Part shown: positions 34,866 to 43,064 of the stretch, piece by piece
Numbering within the stretch: position 1 is the first letter of the stretch
How the letters are laid out: each line of letters begins with the position of its first letter
Source: Streptomyces agglomeratus
GTDB lineage: Bacteria; Actinomycetota; Actinomycetes; Streptomycetales; Streptomycetaceae
Length of the DNA: 64,000 bases
Assembly: GCF_001746415.1 (NCBI RefSeq)
Contig: NZ_MEHJ01000001.1
Span: forward strand, 1,799,001 to 1,863,000
Reading direction: 5' to 3'
Program-made: the position numbers and the translations under genes
Notes under the pieces: model-generated
Told to the model about the DNA's origin: nothing
Databases searched by the model: none
The model's input: the letters and a program-made list of their open reading frames with translations, nothing else

Positions 34866-35816
34866 TCACTCCTTCACCGTCTCAGCGCGGCCGGCCGCCG
34901 CACCGGATGTCCCGGCCGGCTCGCCCTCCGGGGGCTGCGCCGGCTTCCGCAATGCGTTGGCCAGCATCACGGCGTTGCCCGCCAGGATCAGGGCGACACC
35001 CACCAGATCGCGTACGGACCAGGTGAAGTCCTCGAACACCGTGGACAGCAGCAGCGCCACGATCGGGAAGAGGACCATCGCGTACGCCGCGCGCTCCCCG
35101 CCGATGCGGCCGAGCAGCGTGAGGTAGGTGCCGAAGCCGATCACCGAGCCGAACAGGGCGAGGTAGCCGAGCGATCCGACGTACTCCCACGTGGCCTCGA
35201 ACATCGGGCCGTCGCCGAGGGTCAGGGCGAACGGCAGCATCAGCAGCGCCCCGTACCCCATGGCGTATCCCGTGCCCTGGATCACCGGGATGCCCTGGGC
35301 CTGGGTCTTGCCGGAGACGACGTTGCCCAGGCAGAACACCACGGTTCCCACGGCGGACAGCACAATTCCGGGGCCGCTTCCCGACGACAGGTCGAAATCC
35401 GCGAAAGCGGGCCAGAAAACGGTGCCGATACCAAGCAGTCCGATACCTCCGCCGACGAGTACCCGGGGGGCGATGGTGCGGCGGAAGAAAAGCCGGGCGA
35501 AGACCATGTTGACCACGAGGGACATGGCGAAAATGATCGACACGAGGCCGGTGGTCAAATGCTCCTCTGCGAAATAGAAGCAGACAAAGTTGACCGAGAA
35601 CATGCATATGCCCATGAGAGCGAACTGCCCGTGCACACGCGCCGGATATCGCAGCGGCAGGCCGCGCAGCCGCGCCCACGCGAGGAGGATCAGCGCGGCG
35701 AGCGCGAACCGGTACGCGATGGAGGCCGTCGGGTGCACCTCGCCCAGCTGGCCCTTGATGGCGAGCCAGGTCGACCCCCAGATGAGCACGGTCACCGTAT
35801 ACAGCAGGCCAATCAC
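34866..35816 (-). CDS. EamA/DMT transporter in the Hpg unit
   Basis: 316 residues, ten spans in two EamA repeats (start IGLLYTVTVLIWGSTWLAIK, second repeat beginning at YVGSLGYLALFGSVIGFGTY). GTG 35816 overlaps the hpgT stop by GTGA. It lies inside the Hpg biosynthetic operon, unlike glycopeptide clusters where ABC exporters dominate. It may export Hpg-type amino acids or the final product. No substrate can be read from the sequence. Confidence 0.88.
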   Translation of the reverse strand: MIGLLYTVTVLIWGSTWLAIKGQLGEVHPTASIAYRFALAALILLAWARLRGLPLRYPARVHGQFALMGICMFSVNFVCFYFAEEHLTTGLVSIIFAMSLVVNMVFARLFFRRTIAPRVLVGGGIGLLGIGTVFWPAFADFDLSSGSGPGIVLSAVGTVVFCLGNVVSGKTQAQGIPVIQGTGYAMGYGALLMLPFALTLGDGPMFEATWEYVGSLGYLALFGSVIGFGTYLTLLGRIGGERAAYAMVLFPIVALLLSTVFEDFTWSVRDLVGVALILAGNAVMLANALRKPAQPPEGEPAGTSGAAAGRAETVKE

Positions 35817-37129
35817 GTGGGGCTCCGTTCCAGCAGACCGACCAGCCGGCGGGCGCCCTCGGCCACCTGCTCGGGGGTGAGGTAGCTGAGCGACAGCCGT
35901 ATCTGGTGGCTGCCACCGTCGTCGGGATGGAAGTAGCTCATGGGTGTCCAGATCACTCCATGATCCCTTGCCGAGCGCTCCAGCAGTTCGTTGTCCGCCG
36001 GGACGGGCAGCGTCATGGTGAGGAAGAAGCCGCCGTCCGGCGCGTTCCAGCTGATGCCCGCGGCCTCCCGCCGGCCCGGCGGAAGCATCCGGTCGAGACA
36101 GTCGAGCAGGACGGTCATGTTGGTGCGGTAGAAATCGGCGGCCGGCTTGTTGGCGTCGCGCAGCCGGCAGTCGTTGGCGACGAGCATGCCTCCGATGACG
36201 GCCTGGCTGAGCGCCGGGGTGTTCACCGTGGTCATGCTCTTCACCTTGGACAGCTCGTCCGCGAGAAGCCGCTGGGTGCCGTCCGCCGCGCGTACCGGCT
36301 GATCGGCCACGACGTAGCCGACCCGGGCGCCGGGGAAGCAGGTCTTGGCGAAGGAACCGAAATAGACCACCTTCCCCGTGCTGTCCAGGGCCTTGAGCGT
36401 GGGAAGGACCTGGCCGGTACGGGTGAAGAAGCCGTACGGGTTGTCCTCCAGCAGCAGCAGGTCCTCGGCCTCGGCGAGTTCGAGCAGCCGCTCCCGGGCG
36501 TCGAGCGTCATGCAGGTGCCCGTGGGGTTGGCGAAGTCCGGGACCACGTACAGGGCCCTGGGCCGCTTCCCGGCCGCCCGGAGCTCCGCGAGGGTGCGGC
36601 GCAGGGCGTCCGGGTCGACGCCGTCCGAGCCCTCGGGCACGTACGCCGTCTCGATGTCGAGCAGCCGGGCGGCCCCCGTGATGCCGATGTAGCAGGGCGA
36701 CGCGACGAGCAGCACGTCCGAGGGGGCGCCGAACAGGGCCCGCAGGGTGATGAACATGGCCTCCTGGCAGCCGACCGTGACCACCAGGGACTCCGGGTCC
36801 GCGTCGATCCCCTCGTCGTTGCGCAGGGTGCGGGCCACCAGTTCGTGGATCTGCCCGTTGGTGCGCCCGTACTGGAAGAGCAGGGTGCGCACCTCGTCGG
36901 GGGTACGGCCCAGCTCCTCGACCAGGTGGCGCTTGTACGCGTCGAGGTACTCGCCGATCCGCTCCACCTCGAACAGCCCCTCGTAGGGGCGGCCGGGGCC
37001 GAAGGAGATGGCCCGCGGGTAGCGGGAGGTGATCTCGTTGAGGAAGTTCATCACCTCCATCAGCGGATCGGCCAGCGAGCCGTGCAGCTCGCCGGCCGCC
37101 AGCACAGTGGTGCGGGAACCGTCACTCAC
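35813..37129 (-). CDS. hpgT: 4-hydroxyphenylglycine aminotransferase (HpgT)
   Basis: 438 residues, PLP fold-type I. Segments match HpgT of glycopeptide clusters closely: LHGSLADPLMEVMNFLNEIT, RAISFGPGRPYEGLFEVERI, LFQYGRTNGQIHELVARTL, VVTVGCQEAMFITLRALFG, VVPDFANPTGTCMTL, LLLLEDNPYGFF and the Schiff-base lysine in YFGSFAKTCFPGARVGYV. It transaminates 4-hydroxyphenylglyoxylate to Hpg, often using tyrosine as donor, which regenerates hydroxyphenylpyruvate. GTG 37129 overlaps the PhyH gene by eight bases. Confidence 0.9.
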   Translation of the reverse strand: MSDGSRTTVLAAGELHGSLADPLMEVMNFLNEITSRYPRAISFGPGRPYEGLFEVERIGEYLDAYKRHLVEELGRTPDEVRTLLFQYGRTNGQIHELVARTLRNDEGIDADPESLVVTVGCQEAMFITLRALFGAPSDVLLVASPCYIGITGAARLLDIETAYVPEGSDGVDPDALRRTLAELRAAGKRPRALYVVPDFANPTGTCMTLDARERLLELAEAEDLLLLEDNPYGFFTRTGQVLPTLKALDSTGKVVYFGSFAKTCFPGARVGYVVADQPVRAADGTQRLLADELSKVKSMTTVNTPALSQAVIGGMLVANDCRLRDANKPAADFYRTNMTVLLDCLDRMLPPGRREAAGISWNAPDGGFFLTMTLPVPADNELLERSARDHGVIWTPMSYFHPDDGGSHQIRLSLSYLTPEQVAEGARRLVGLLERSPT

Positions 37130-38042
37130 CGGACGTCTCCCACAGGACCGGGCAGAAGTCGGGGTCCGTGTAGTCGGGGTTGCCCTGGCTGTCCTTGCGG
37201 ACGAGCGCGTCGTTGTTGTAGACGAGGTTCCCGCCCGAGGACAGTTCGAAGGGGCGCCACTGGTTCGCCGCGTCCTGGAGGTGCAGGGAAATGGCCCGGC
37301 GGGGGCGGTCGCTGACGTTGTAGCCGCTGCCGTGGTAGGTCCGGCAGTGGTGGAAGTTGATGTGTCCCTTGGGGATGGTCACCGGGATCTTGCGGACCTC
37401 GGCACCGTTGGCCGCGGCGTTCTCGGAGAGCAGCCCCTCCAGTTCCGACCGGTCCCGGTCGGCGAAGTGCCGGCTGGTCGAGTCGTCCCCGCCGGTCTCC
37501 TGCCAGGTGTGGCTGCCGTCGATCATCGTGATCGTGCCCATCTCCTCACCGCAGTCGTGGAAGGGGATGAAGGCCGTGAGCATCTGCTCGGACGAGCAGG
37601 TCTGCCAGTAGTGGCGGTCCATGTGCCAGGGAACGATGTTGCGGGCGTCGTCGGCACGCTGCGGCTTGTGGATGAGCGTGCTGTTCCACAGGCGTATCTG
37701 CTCGGTCTTGGCGATGAGGGCCGCGGTCGCCGCGATGACGGGCTTGGAGAGGATGCTCCGGATGGTGTCGTCCTCGTAGAAGATGTAGTCGTTGTGCCGG
37801 TGCACATCGCCCTGTTCGGGCTCCCAGTAGGCGAGCCGGGGCGGCCTGGTGGGCAGGGTGCGGTCACGGTGTCCGGCGTAGAAGCGGTCGGCCGCCTCGT
37901 TCAGCAGGTCGACCTCCTCGTCGGTGAGCAGCTTCTTGGACAGGTACCAGCCGTGCTCCTGGTAGAACTGCACGTCCTCGTCGGTCGGCAGCAGTTCCCG
38001 GTCGGCGGCGGACAGTTCGAAACGTGTGGCGTGCGTGGTCAT
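37122..38042 (-). CDS. Phytanoyl-CoA-dioxygenase-like Fe(II)/2OG oxygenase
   Basis: 306 residues. The PhyH triad reads His140-x-Asp142 (PWHMDRHYW) and His237 (CRTYHGSGYN), with a C-terminal Arg (RPRRAISLHL) for 2-oxoglutarate. Both ends overlap Hpg genes (ATGA with hmo, eight bases with hpgT), so it is translated with them and probably tailors Hpg or a peptide containing it, for example beta- or ring-hydroxylation. No PhyH enzyme belongs to the standard Hpg pathway, which makes this an addition specific to this cluster. Confidence 0.88.
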   Translation of the reverse strand: MTTHATRFELSAADRELLPTDEDVQFYQEHGWYLSKKLLTDEEVDLLNEAADRFYAGHRDRTLPTRPPRLAYWEPEQGDVHRHNDYIFYEDDTIRSILSKPVIAATAALIAKTEQIRLWNSTLIHKPQRADDARNIVPWHMDRHYWQTCSSEQMLTAFIPFHDCGEEMGTITMIDGSHTWQETGGDDSTSRHFADRDRSELEGLLSENAAANGAEVRKIPVTIPKGHINFHHCRTYHGSGYNVSDRPRRAISLHLQDAANQWRPFELSSGGNLVYNNDALVRKDSQGNPDYTDPDFCPVLWETSGE

Positions 38043-39298
38043 GCGTACTCCTTCTCATCGGACTTCTCGTAGGACTGCTCAGGGGACTGTTCGGGGGACT
38101 GTTCAGGGGATGAGCCGTAGGCCGGGGCACGGTGCAGGGCGCCCGCCTCGGGAGCGGCCCGGTGCAGCAGGTCCGGCCCGATCATGTCGAGGCGCGGGCG
38201 TCCGGACAGGGCCATTGCCTCTTCGAACTCCTCCCGCAGGGTGGTCAGTACGCGCTGGGCACCGGCCGCGCCGCCGACGGTCAGCCCCCACAGGACCGGC
38301 CGCCCGGTGAGGACGCCACGCGCGCCGAGCGCCAGCGCCTTCAGTACGTCGGTGCCGCGGCGCACACCGCCGTCCACCAGCACCTCGCAGTGGCCGGCGG
38401 CCGCCGCCACCACCTCGGGCAGCGCGTCCAGCGGGGCTGTCGCGCCGTCGAGCTGGCGGCCGCCGTGGGAGGAGACGATCAGCCCCGACACCCCCAGGTC
38501 GGCCGCGCGCCGGGCGTCCTCGGCGGTGAGGACGCCCTTGAGGACGAGCGGCAGACTGGTCAGCGAGCGCAGCCAGGCCAGGTCGCCCCAGGTGAAGGCG
38601 GCGTCGTGGTGCTCCACGGCGTGGTCGGCCAGGGCGGACCCGGACCGCCGCGCGTGGTGCAGCCCCGCCGCGTACCGGTCGTCGAGGTTGGCCGGCCCGA
38701 TGTGCGCGGGCAGCCGGAAGCCGTTGCGCAGGTCGCGCTCCCGGCGGGCCATCCGGGGGGTGTCCGCGGTGATCACCAGGGCCCGGTAGCCCGCCGCCTC
38801 GGCCCGCCGGACCAGGGACTCGGTGACCTCCCGGCGGCGCAGTACGTACAGCTGGAACCAGAGCGGCCCGGAGGCGGCGGCCGCCGTCTCCTCCAGCGTC
38901 GTACTGGCGAAGGTGCTGACCACCGCGAGCGCCCCCGCGGCTCCCGCGGCGCGCACGGTCGCCGGCTCCCCGTCGGGGTGGAAGAGCCGGTGGTACGCCA
39001 TGGGGGCGACACCCACCGGGAACTCCACCGGAGCGCCGAGCAGGGTGCGGCCGGTCTCACAGCGGGACACGTCGACGAGCGTGTGCGGGCGCAGCCGGTA
39101 GCGCTGGTACGCCTCTTGGTCGCCGCGCAGCGAGACCTCGTCCCCGCTGCCCCCGGCCAGGTAGTCCCACACGGCCCCGTCGAGCTTCGCGCGCGCCGCC
39201 GCCTCGTACTCCCGTGGCGACAGCGGCGACCGGGACGACGGCGGCGACTGGGCCGACCGGGTCGCGGCGGGCGGCCGGAGGGCCGGTGACGTCGTCAC
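38039..39298 (-). CDS. hmo: 4-hydroxymandelate oxidase (FMN-dependent 2-hydroxyacid oxidase)
   Basis: 419 residues; GTG 39298 overlaps the hmaS stop. FMN-oxidase motifs: VGVAPMAYHRLFHPDGE, LWFQLYVLRRREVTESLVRR, LVLKGVLTAEDARRAADLG, and the active-site SSHGGRQLDGATAPLDALPE with catalytic His, then VLVDGGVRRGTDVLKALALG. It oxidises 4-hydroxymandelate to 4-hydroxyphenylglyoxylate. Order hmaS-hmo-PhyH-hpgT is the pathway order. The last ~25 residues are an unusual acidic Ser-Pro-Glu-Gln repeat not needed for catalysis. Confidence 0.92.
   Translation of the reverse strand: MTTSPALRPPAATRSAQSPPSSRSPLSPREYEAAARAKLDGAVWDYLAGGSGDEVSLRGDQEAYQRYRLRPHTLVDVSRCETGRTLLGAPVEFPVGVAPMAYHRLFHPDGEPATVRAAGAAGALAVVSTFASTTLEETAAAASGPLWFQLYVLRRREVTESLVRRAEAAGYRALVITADTPRMARRERDLRNGFRLPAHIGPANLDDRYAAGLHHARRSGSALADHAVEHHDAAFTWGDLAWLRSLTSLPLVLKGVLTAEDARRAADLGVSGLIVSSHGGRQLDGATAPLDALPEVVAAAAGHCEVLVDGGVRRGTDVLKALALGARGVLTGRPVLWGLTVGGAAGAQRVLTTLREEFEEAMALSGRPRLDMIGPDLLHRAAPEAGALHRAPAYGSSPEQSPEQSPEQSYEKSDEKEYA
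38072..38107 (-). repeat. 12-bp tandem repeat encoding SPEQ units at the Hmo C-terminus
   Basis: Three 12-base units (38072-38083, 38084-38095, 38096-38107) differ by one or two bases and encode repeated Ser-Pro-Glu-Gln. Slippage here would change tail length without shifting frame, so copy number may vary between strains. Confidence 0.85.
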
Positions 39299-40398
39299 CG
39301 GCCGGCTCCGGAGGGGGTCTCCCCGCTCGCCGCGTTCGCACGCTCGCGGTCGACCGCCTCGTACAGCGCCTTGATGTTGCCGCTGCCGAAGGTACGCGCC
39401 TCGAAGCGCTGGATCAGCTCAAAGAACACGGTGCGCCGGGCGTACGGCGAGCGGGTGAAGACCTGCACGAGCTGGCCCCACTCGTCGCGGTCGACGAGCA
39501 GGCCGTGCTCCTGGAGGACGGCCGCGTCGATGCCGACGTCGATGCCCCGGTGGGCCAGGGAGGAGTAGTAGGCGGCCGGCGAGCTCAGCAGTTCGACGCC
39601 GGTGGAGCGCAGTTCACGGGCGGCCCGCACGATGTCCTTCGTGCTGTACGCGACGTGCTGCACCCCGGCCCCGCCGAAACCGTCGAGGAAGTCGTGCAAC
39701 TGCCCCCGGCCGCCGGACGGGTCGGGCTCGACCATGGTGAAGGTGATGCCCCGGGTCTCGTCCTGCACCACCCGCGAGGCCATGGCCTGGCCGCCGACCT
39801 CTATGTACTCGTCGTAGGTGTGCCGCAGGCCGATGGCCTTCTCGTAGAAGTTGACCATCTCGTCCAGCGAGCCCGGGCTCAGGCAGAACGCCAGGTGGTC
39901 GATGGTGTCGAGGAGATCGGGGGCCGGACCCGCGCCGGCCACGACCGGCAGGTGGCTGCCGGGCAGGAAGTTCCCGTCGGGGTTGTCCCGCTGGACGAAG
40001 CTGTGCACCAGGCCGTTGGTGGCGGCCACGGTCGCCCTGACGACCCGGCCGGTCTCGTCCTCGTAGGTGCGCGGCTCGGCGACGGCCTCGGCGCCGGCCC
40101 CGACGGCCCGGTCGAAGGCGGCCACGGCGTCGTCGGTGCGCAGCGCCACGTCCCGGACCCCGTCCCCGTGGGTGCGGACGAACGCGGCCGCCGCGTGCTC
40201 GTCGCTCAGGGCGGAGGTCAGCACCAGGCGCACGCCGCCGTGGGCCAGGACGAAGGAGCGGGCTGCGGGGCCGTCGGCGCCGGCGGGTGCCTCGGCCACC
40301 ACCTGGAAGCCGTAGGCGGTGCGGTAGTAGTGGGCGGCCTGTACGGCGTCGCCTACGTAGAACTCCACATGATCGACTCCATGCACAGTCATGGTCAT
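39295..40398 (-). CDS. hmaS: 4-hydroxymandelate synthase (HPPD superfamily)
   Basis: 367 residues. Two vicinal-oxygen-chelate domains; iron ligands His168 (TIDHLAFCL), His248 (GAGVQHVAY) and Glu327 (TVFFELIQ). The C-terminal helix RTFGSGNIKALYEAVDRER matches HmaS of glycopeptide producers rather than HPPD, whose equivalent is GFGKGNFKALFEAI. It converts 4-hydroxyphenylpyruvate to 4-hydroxymandelate by oxidative decarboxylation. ATG 40398 has GAAAGAA upstream; ATG 40392 is an alternative. With hmo, hpgT and pdh beside it the assignment over HPPD is strong. Confidence 0.9.
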   Translation of the reverse strand: MTMTVHGVDHVEFYVGDAVQAAHYYRTAYGFQVVAEAPAGADGPAARSFVLAHGGVRLVLTSALSDEHAAAAFVRTHGDGVRDVALRTDDAVAAFDRAVGAGAEAVAEPRTYEDETGRVVRATVAATNGLVHSFVQRDNPDGNFLPGSHLPVVAGAGPAPDLLDTIDHLAFCLSPGSLDEMVNFYEKAIGLRHTYDEYIEVGGQAMASRVVQDETRGITFTMVEPDPSGGRGQLHDFLDGFGGAGVQHVAYSTKDIVRAARELRSTGVELLSSPAAYYSSLAHRGIDVGIDAAVLQEHGLLVDRDEWGQLVQVFTRSPYARRTVFFELIQRFEARTFGSGNIKALYEAVDRERANAASGETPSGAGR

Positions 40399-40493
40399 CC
40401 GTTCTTTCGGTAGAGGTGTCGTCGCCGGCCGCGCGGTGCGCGGTGCGACGTCTTTCGTACGGAAGGGGCCGGCTGCCGGGGCCGGCGGTGCGG

Positions 40494-41471
40494 TCAGCCG
40501 GACCTGGCGGCGGCGCGGTCCGGTGCGGCGCGCAGGCGTTCGTACGCCGCCGCCGCCACGGCCAGGTCCTGCCAGGCCATGCCCACACTCTTGAACAGGC
40601 GGGGCACCGGCCGGCCGGTGTCCACCCGGCCCCCGACGAGTTCGGCCAGGTCTCCCGCGATGGCGTCGGGCCGCAACTTCCCCTCCGCGAGGGGAAGAAG
40701 GATGTCGCCCGCTTCCCTGAGCGCCGTGGACCGGCTCTCCACGACGAGCGTCGATCCGCACACCAGGTCCGTGTCGACCTCGCGGGCGTCCGGCTCGTGC
40801 GAGCCGACGGCCACCACGGTGGCGTGGGCGGGCACCAGCCGTCCGGGGAACAGGGGCTCCCGTGCCGTGGTGCAGCACAGGACGAGATCGGCGTCGCGTA
40901 CGGCGTCGTTCCCGACCCTGTCCGCCGGCAGACCGGCGTCCCGGCAGCGGGTCAGGAAGGCTTCGGTCCGGCCGGGGTCGCGGCCCACGACCCCGACGTG
41001 GCCGACCGGCCGCACCGTACGCATGGCCTCGACATGCCGCCATGCCTGCGGTCCCGTGCCGAACACGACCAGGCGCGCCGCGCCGGGCACGGCCAGCCGG
41101 TCGACGGCGAGCGCGGAGACCGCCGGGGTGCGCAGTGAGGTCAGGGCCGCGCCGTCGAGCAGGGCCAGCGGGAGCAGGGTCGCGCTGTCGAGCAGGACGT
41201 AGAGGCCCGAGATCCGGGGCAGGTCCAGGTCCGCGTTTCCGGGTGCGACGGACGCGAGCTTCACGCCCGCGTACGGGCCGAACTCGGCGGGCATGTAGAG
41301 GAGTTGTCCGGAGCTCACCCCGGTCACGGTCCTCGGCATCGCGTCGCCGCCGGTGAGGACGCCGGCCCGCAGGGCGTCGACGAGCGCCGTGACGGCGTGT
41401 CGCATCGGCATGAGCCGGTCGAGGGTGCCCGCGTCGATACGGGGCAGTGAGCCGAGATCCATGCCGCTCAC
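40494..41471 (-). CDS. Ornithine cyclodeaminase / mu-crystallin family oxidoreductase (OCD 1)
   Basis: 325 residues; GTG 41471 overlaps the livF stop by GTGA. Rossmann motif ARLVVFGTGPQAWRHVEAMR (about 134-153), KLASVAPGN substrate loop and VAVGSHEPDAREVDTDLV are family features. Only distantly like the paralogue at 25286, so they probably act on different substrates. Members reduce imines or convert ornithine to proline. It is followed by a 95-bp gap before hmaS, one of the few spaces in the operon. Confidence 0.85.
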   Translation of the reverse strand: MSGMDLGSLPRIDAGTLDRLMPMRHAVTALVDALRAGVLTGGDAMPRTVTGVSSGQLLYMPAEFGPYAGVKLASVAPGNADLDLPRISGLYVLLDSATLLPLALLDGAALTSLRTPAVSALAVDRLAVPGAARLVVFGTGPQAWRHVEAMRTVRPVGHVGVVGRDPGRTEAFLTRCRDAGLPADRVGNDAVRDADLVLCCTTAREPLFPGRLVPAHATVVAVGSHEPDAREVDTDLVCGSTLVVESRSTALREAGDILLPLAEGKLRPDAIAGDLAELVGGRVDTGRPVPRLFKSVGMAWQDLAVAAAAYERLRAAPDRAAARSG

Positions 41472-42214
41472 TTCCCCGCCGGAGACGGCTGCGCGGTCCC
41501 GAGGTACGCCTCGGCGACCCGTGGGTCGCCGGCCAGCTCGCCGACCGTGCCTTCGGCCACACAGGTCCCGGTTTCCAGGACGTAGCCGCGGTCCGCGACC
41601 CGCATGGCGGCCCGGGTGTTCTGCTCCACGAGCAGTACCGCGGTCCCCTGGTCCCGGATGTCCTGGATCAGCCGCATCACGGTCGCCACCATTCCCGGCG
41701 CGAGCCCCATGGAGGGCTCGTCCAGCACGAGCAGCCGCGGCTCGGCCATCAGCGCCCGGCCGATGGCCACCATCTGCTGCTCGCCGCCCGAGAGGCTGCC
41801 GGCGGCCTGGCCGCGGAGTTCGGCCAGTCTGGGGAGCATCGCGAAGACGTGGTCGAGACGGGTGGCCAGTTCAGCGGCGTTGCGCACGAGGTACCCGCCG
41901 AGCTGGAGGTTCTCGTGCACGGACAGCCGGCTGAACACCCGTCGGCCCTCCGGTACGTGAATCAGGCCGCGGCCGACGATCTCGTGCGGCTTGGCCCGGG
42001 TGATGTCCTGGCCCTCGAAGGTGATGCGTCCGGCGCTCGGCCTGACGAGTCCCGAGATCGCCGACAGTGTGGAGGTCTTGCCGGCGCCGTTGCCGCCGAG
42101 GAGGGTGACGACCTCGCCCGCCGCGACGGACACGGTCAGGCCGCGCACGGCCTGGACTCCCCCGTAATGGACGTCGACGGCGTCGAGTCGCAGCACGTCC
42201 GGGCGCTCAGACAT
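41468..42214 (-). CDS. livF: LivF-type ABC transporter ATP-binding protein
   Basis: 248 residues. Walker A LLGGNGAGKTSTLS, signature LSGGEQQMVAIGRAL, Walker B LLVLDEPSMGLAP, and the short LivF form lacking the LivG insert (IHVPEGRRVFSRLSV). Second ATPase of a branched-chain-amino-acid-type importer. It overlaps livG by eight bases and the OCD gene by four, so all are co-translated. Confidence 0.94.
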   Translation of the reverse strand: MSERPDVLRLDAVDVHYGGVQAVRGLTVSVAAGEVVTLLGGNGAGKTSTLSAISGLVRPSAGRITFEGQDITRAKPHEIVGRGLIHVPEGRRVFSRLSVHENLQLGGYLVRNAAELATRLDHVFAMLPRLAELRGQAAGSLSGGEQQMVAIGRALMAEPRLLVLDEPSMGLAPGMVATVMRLIQDIRDQGTAVLLVEQNTRAAMRVADRGYVLETGTCVAEGTVGELAGDPRVAEAYLGTAQPSPAGK

Positions 42215-43064
42215 GGCTCTCCTCCCGTTCGGGTTCTGGTTCGGGTTCGCCGGAGGGCGCGTCGGCGCTCTCGTAGTCGGGGTCGGCGCCGAGGTAGGCG
42301 TCGACGACGGCCGGGTCGTTCCAGACCCGGTCCGGCGTGCCGTCGGCGATCTTCTTGCCGAAGTTCAGGACCACGACGCGTTTCGACACCGCGCGGACCA
42401 GCCGCATGTCGTGCTCGATGAGGACGACCGAGACGCCCAGGCCGTGGATGCGGTGCACCAGGTCGGTGAGCGCGGCCTTCTCGGCCGCGTTGAGGCCGGC
42501 GGCCGGCTCGTCGAGCAGGAGCAGCTTCGGCCGCATGGCCAGCGCCCGGGCGATCTCGACCAGCCGCTGGGCGCCGTAGGGCAGTTGCCCGACGGGGCCC
42601 GCCCGGTCGACGGCGCCGGGAACGTTCTCAGGCAGGCCCACGAAGTCCAGCCAGCGGTGCGCCTCGTCGGTGATCTCGCGCTCCGACCGCCGGTAGCGCG
42701 GGGTGCGCAGCAGCGCGTCGAAGACATGCTGCCCGCCCCGCAGGTGAAGACCCGCCCGTACGTTGTCCAGGACCGGCAGGCCGGGGAACAGCCGCAGGTT
42801 CTGGAAGGTGCGGCACACCCCGAGGGCGGCGATGGCCGAGGGCCTGGCCCCGGTCACGTCGTGCCCGGCGATCCGGATGCGTCCCCCGGTCGGCCGGTAG
42901 AAGCCGGTGACGGAGTTGAACAGTGACGTTTTGCCGGCGCCGTTGGGTCCGATCACGGAGACGATCTCGCCCGCACCGATCGTCAGGTCGACGCCGTCCA
43001 CGGCCCGGACCCCGCCGAACGCGACCTCTGTCCGTTCGAGCGTGAGCAGTTCGGAAGTGGTCAT
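42207..43064 (-). CDS. livG: LivG-type ABC transporter ATP-binding protein
   Basis: 285 residues from ATG 43064, overlapping livM by ATGA. Walker A VIGPNGAGKTSLFN, LivG-specific CRTFQNLRLFPGLPVLDNV, signature region GQLPYGAQRLVEIARAL (Leu-Pro-Tyr-Gly instead of LSGGQ, usual in LivG), Walker B LLLLDEPAAGLN. The C-terminus is an acidic tail of Glu-Pro repeats. Pairs with LivF to power the transporter. Confidence 0.94.
   Translation of the reverse strand: MTTSELLTLERTEVAFGGVRAVDGVDLTIGAGEIVSVIGPNGAGKTSLFNSVTGFYRPTGGRIRIAGHDVTGARPSAIAALGVCRTFQNLRLFPGLPVLDNVRAGLHLRGGQHVFDALLRTPRYRRSEREITDEAHRWLDFVGLPENVPGAVDRAGPVGQLPYGAQRLVEIARALAMRPKLLLLDEPAAGLNAAEKAALTDLVHRIHGLGVSVVLIEHDMRLVRAVSKRVVVLNFGKKIADGTPDRVWNDPAVVDAYLGADPDYESADAPSGEPEPEPEREESHV

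Noticed and set aside
31718..35026. 1102-codon plus-strand frame
   Set aside because: Spans antisense of the LeuA-like gene, the palindromic promoter and prephenate dehydrogenase; no domain and no ribosome site.
39295..40398. Housekeeping 4-hydroxyphenylpyruvate dioxygenase
   Set aside because: The C-terminal helix and the co-translated hmo/hpgT genes favour hydroxymandelate synthase.
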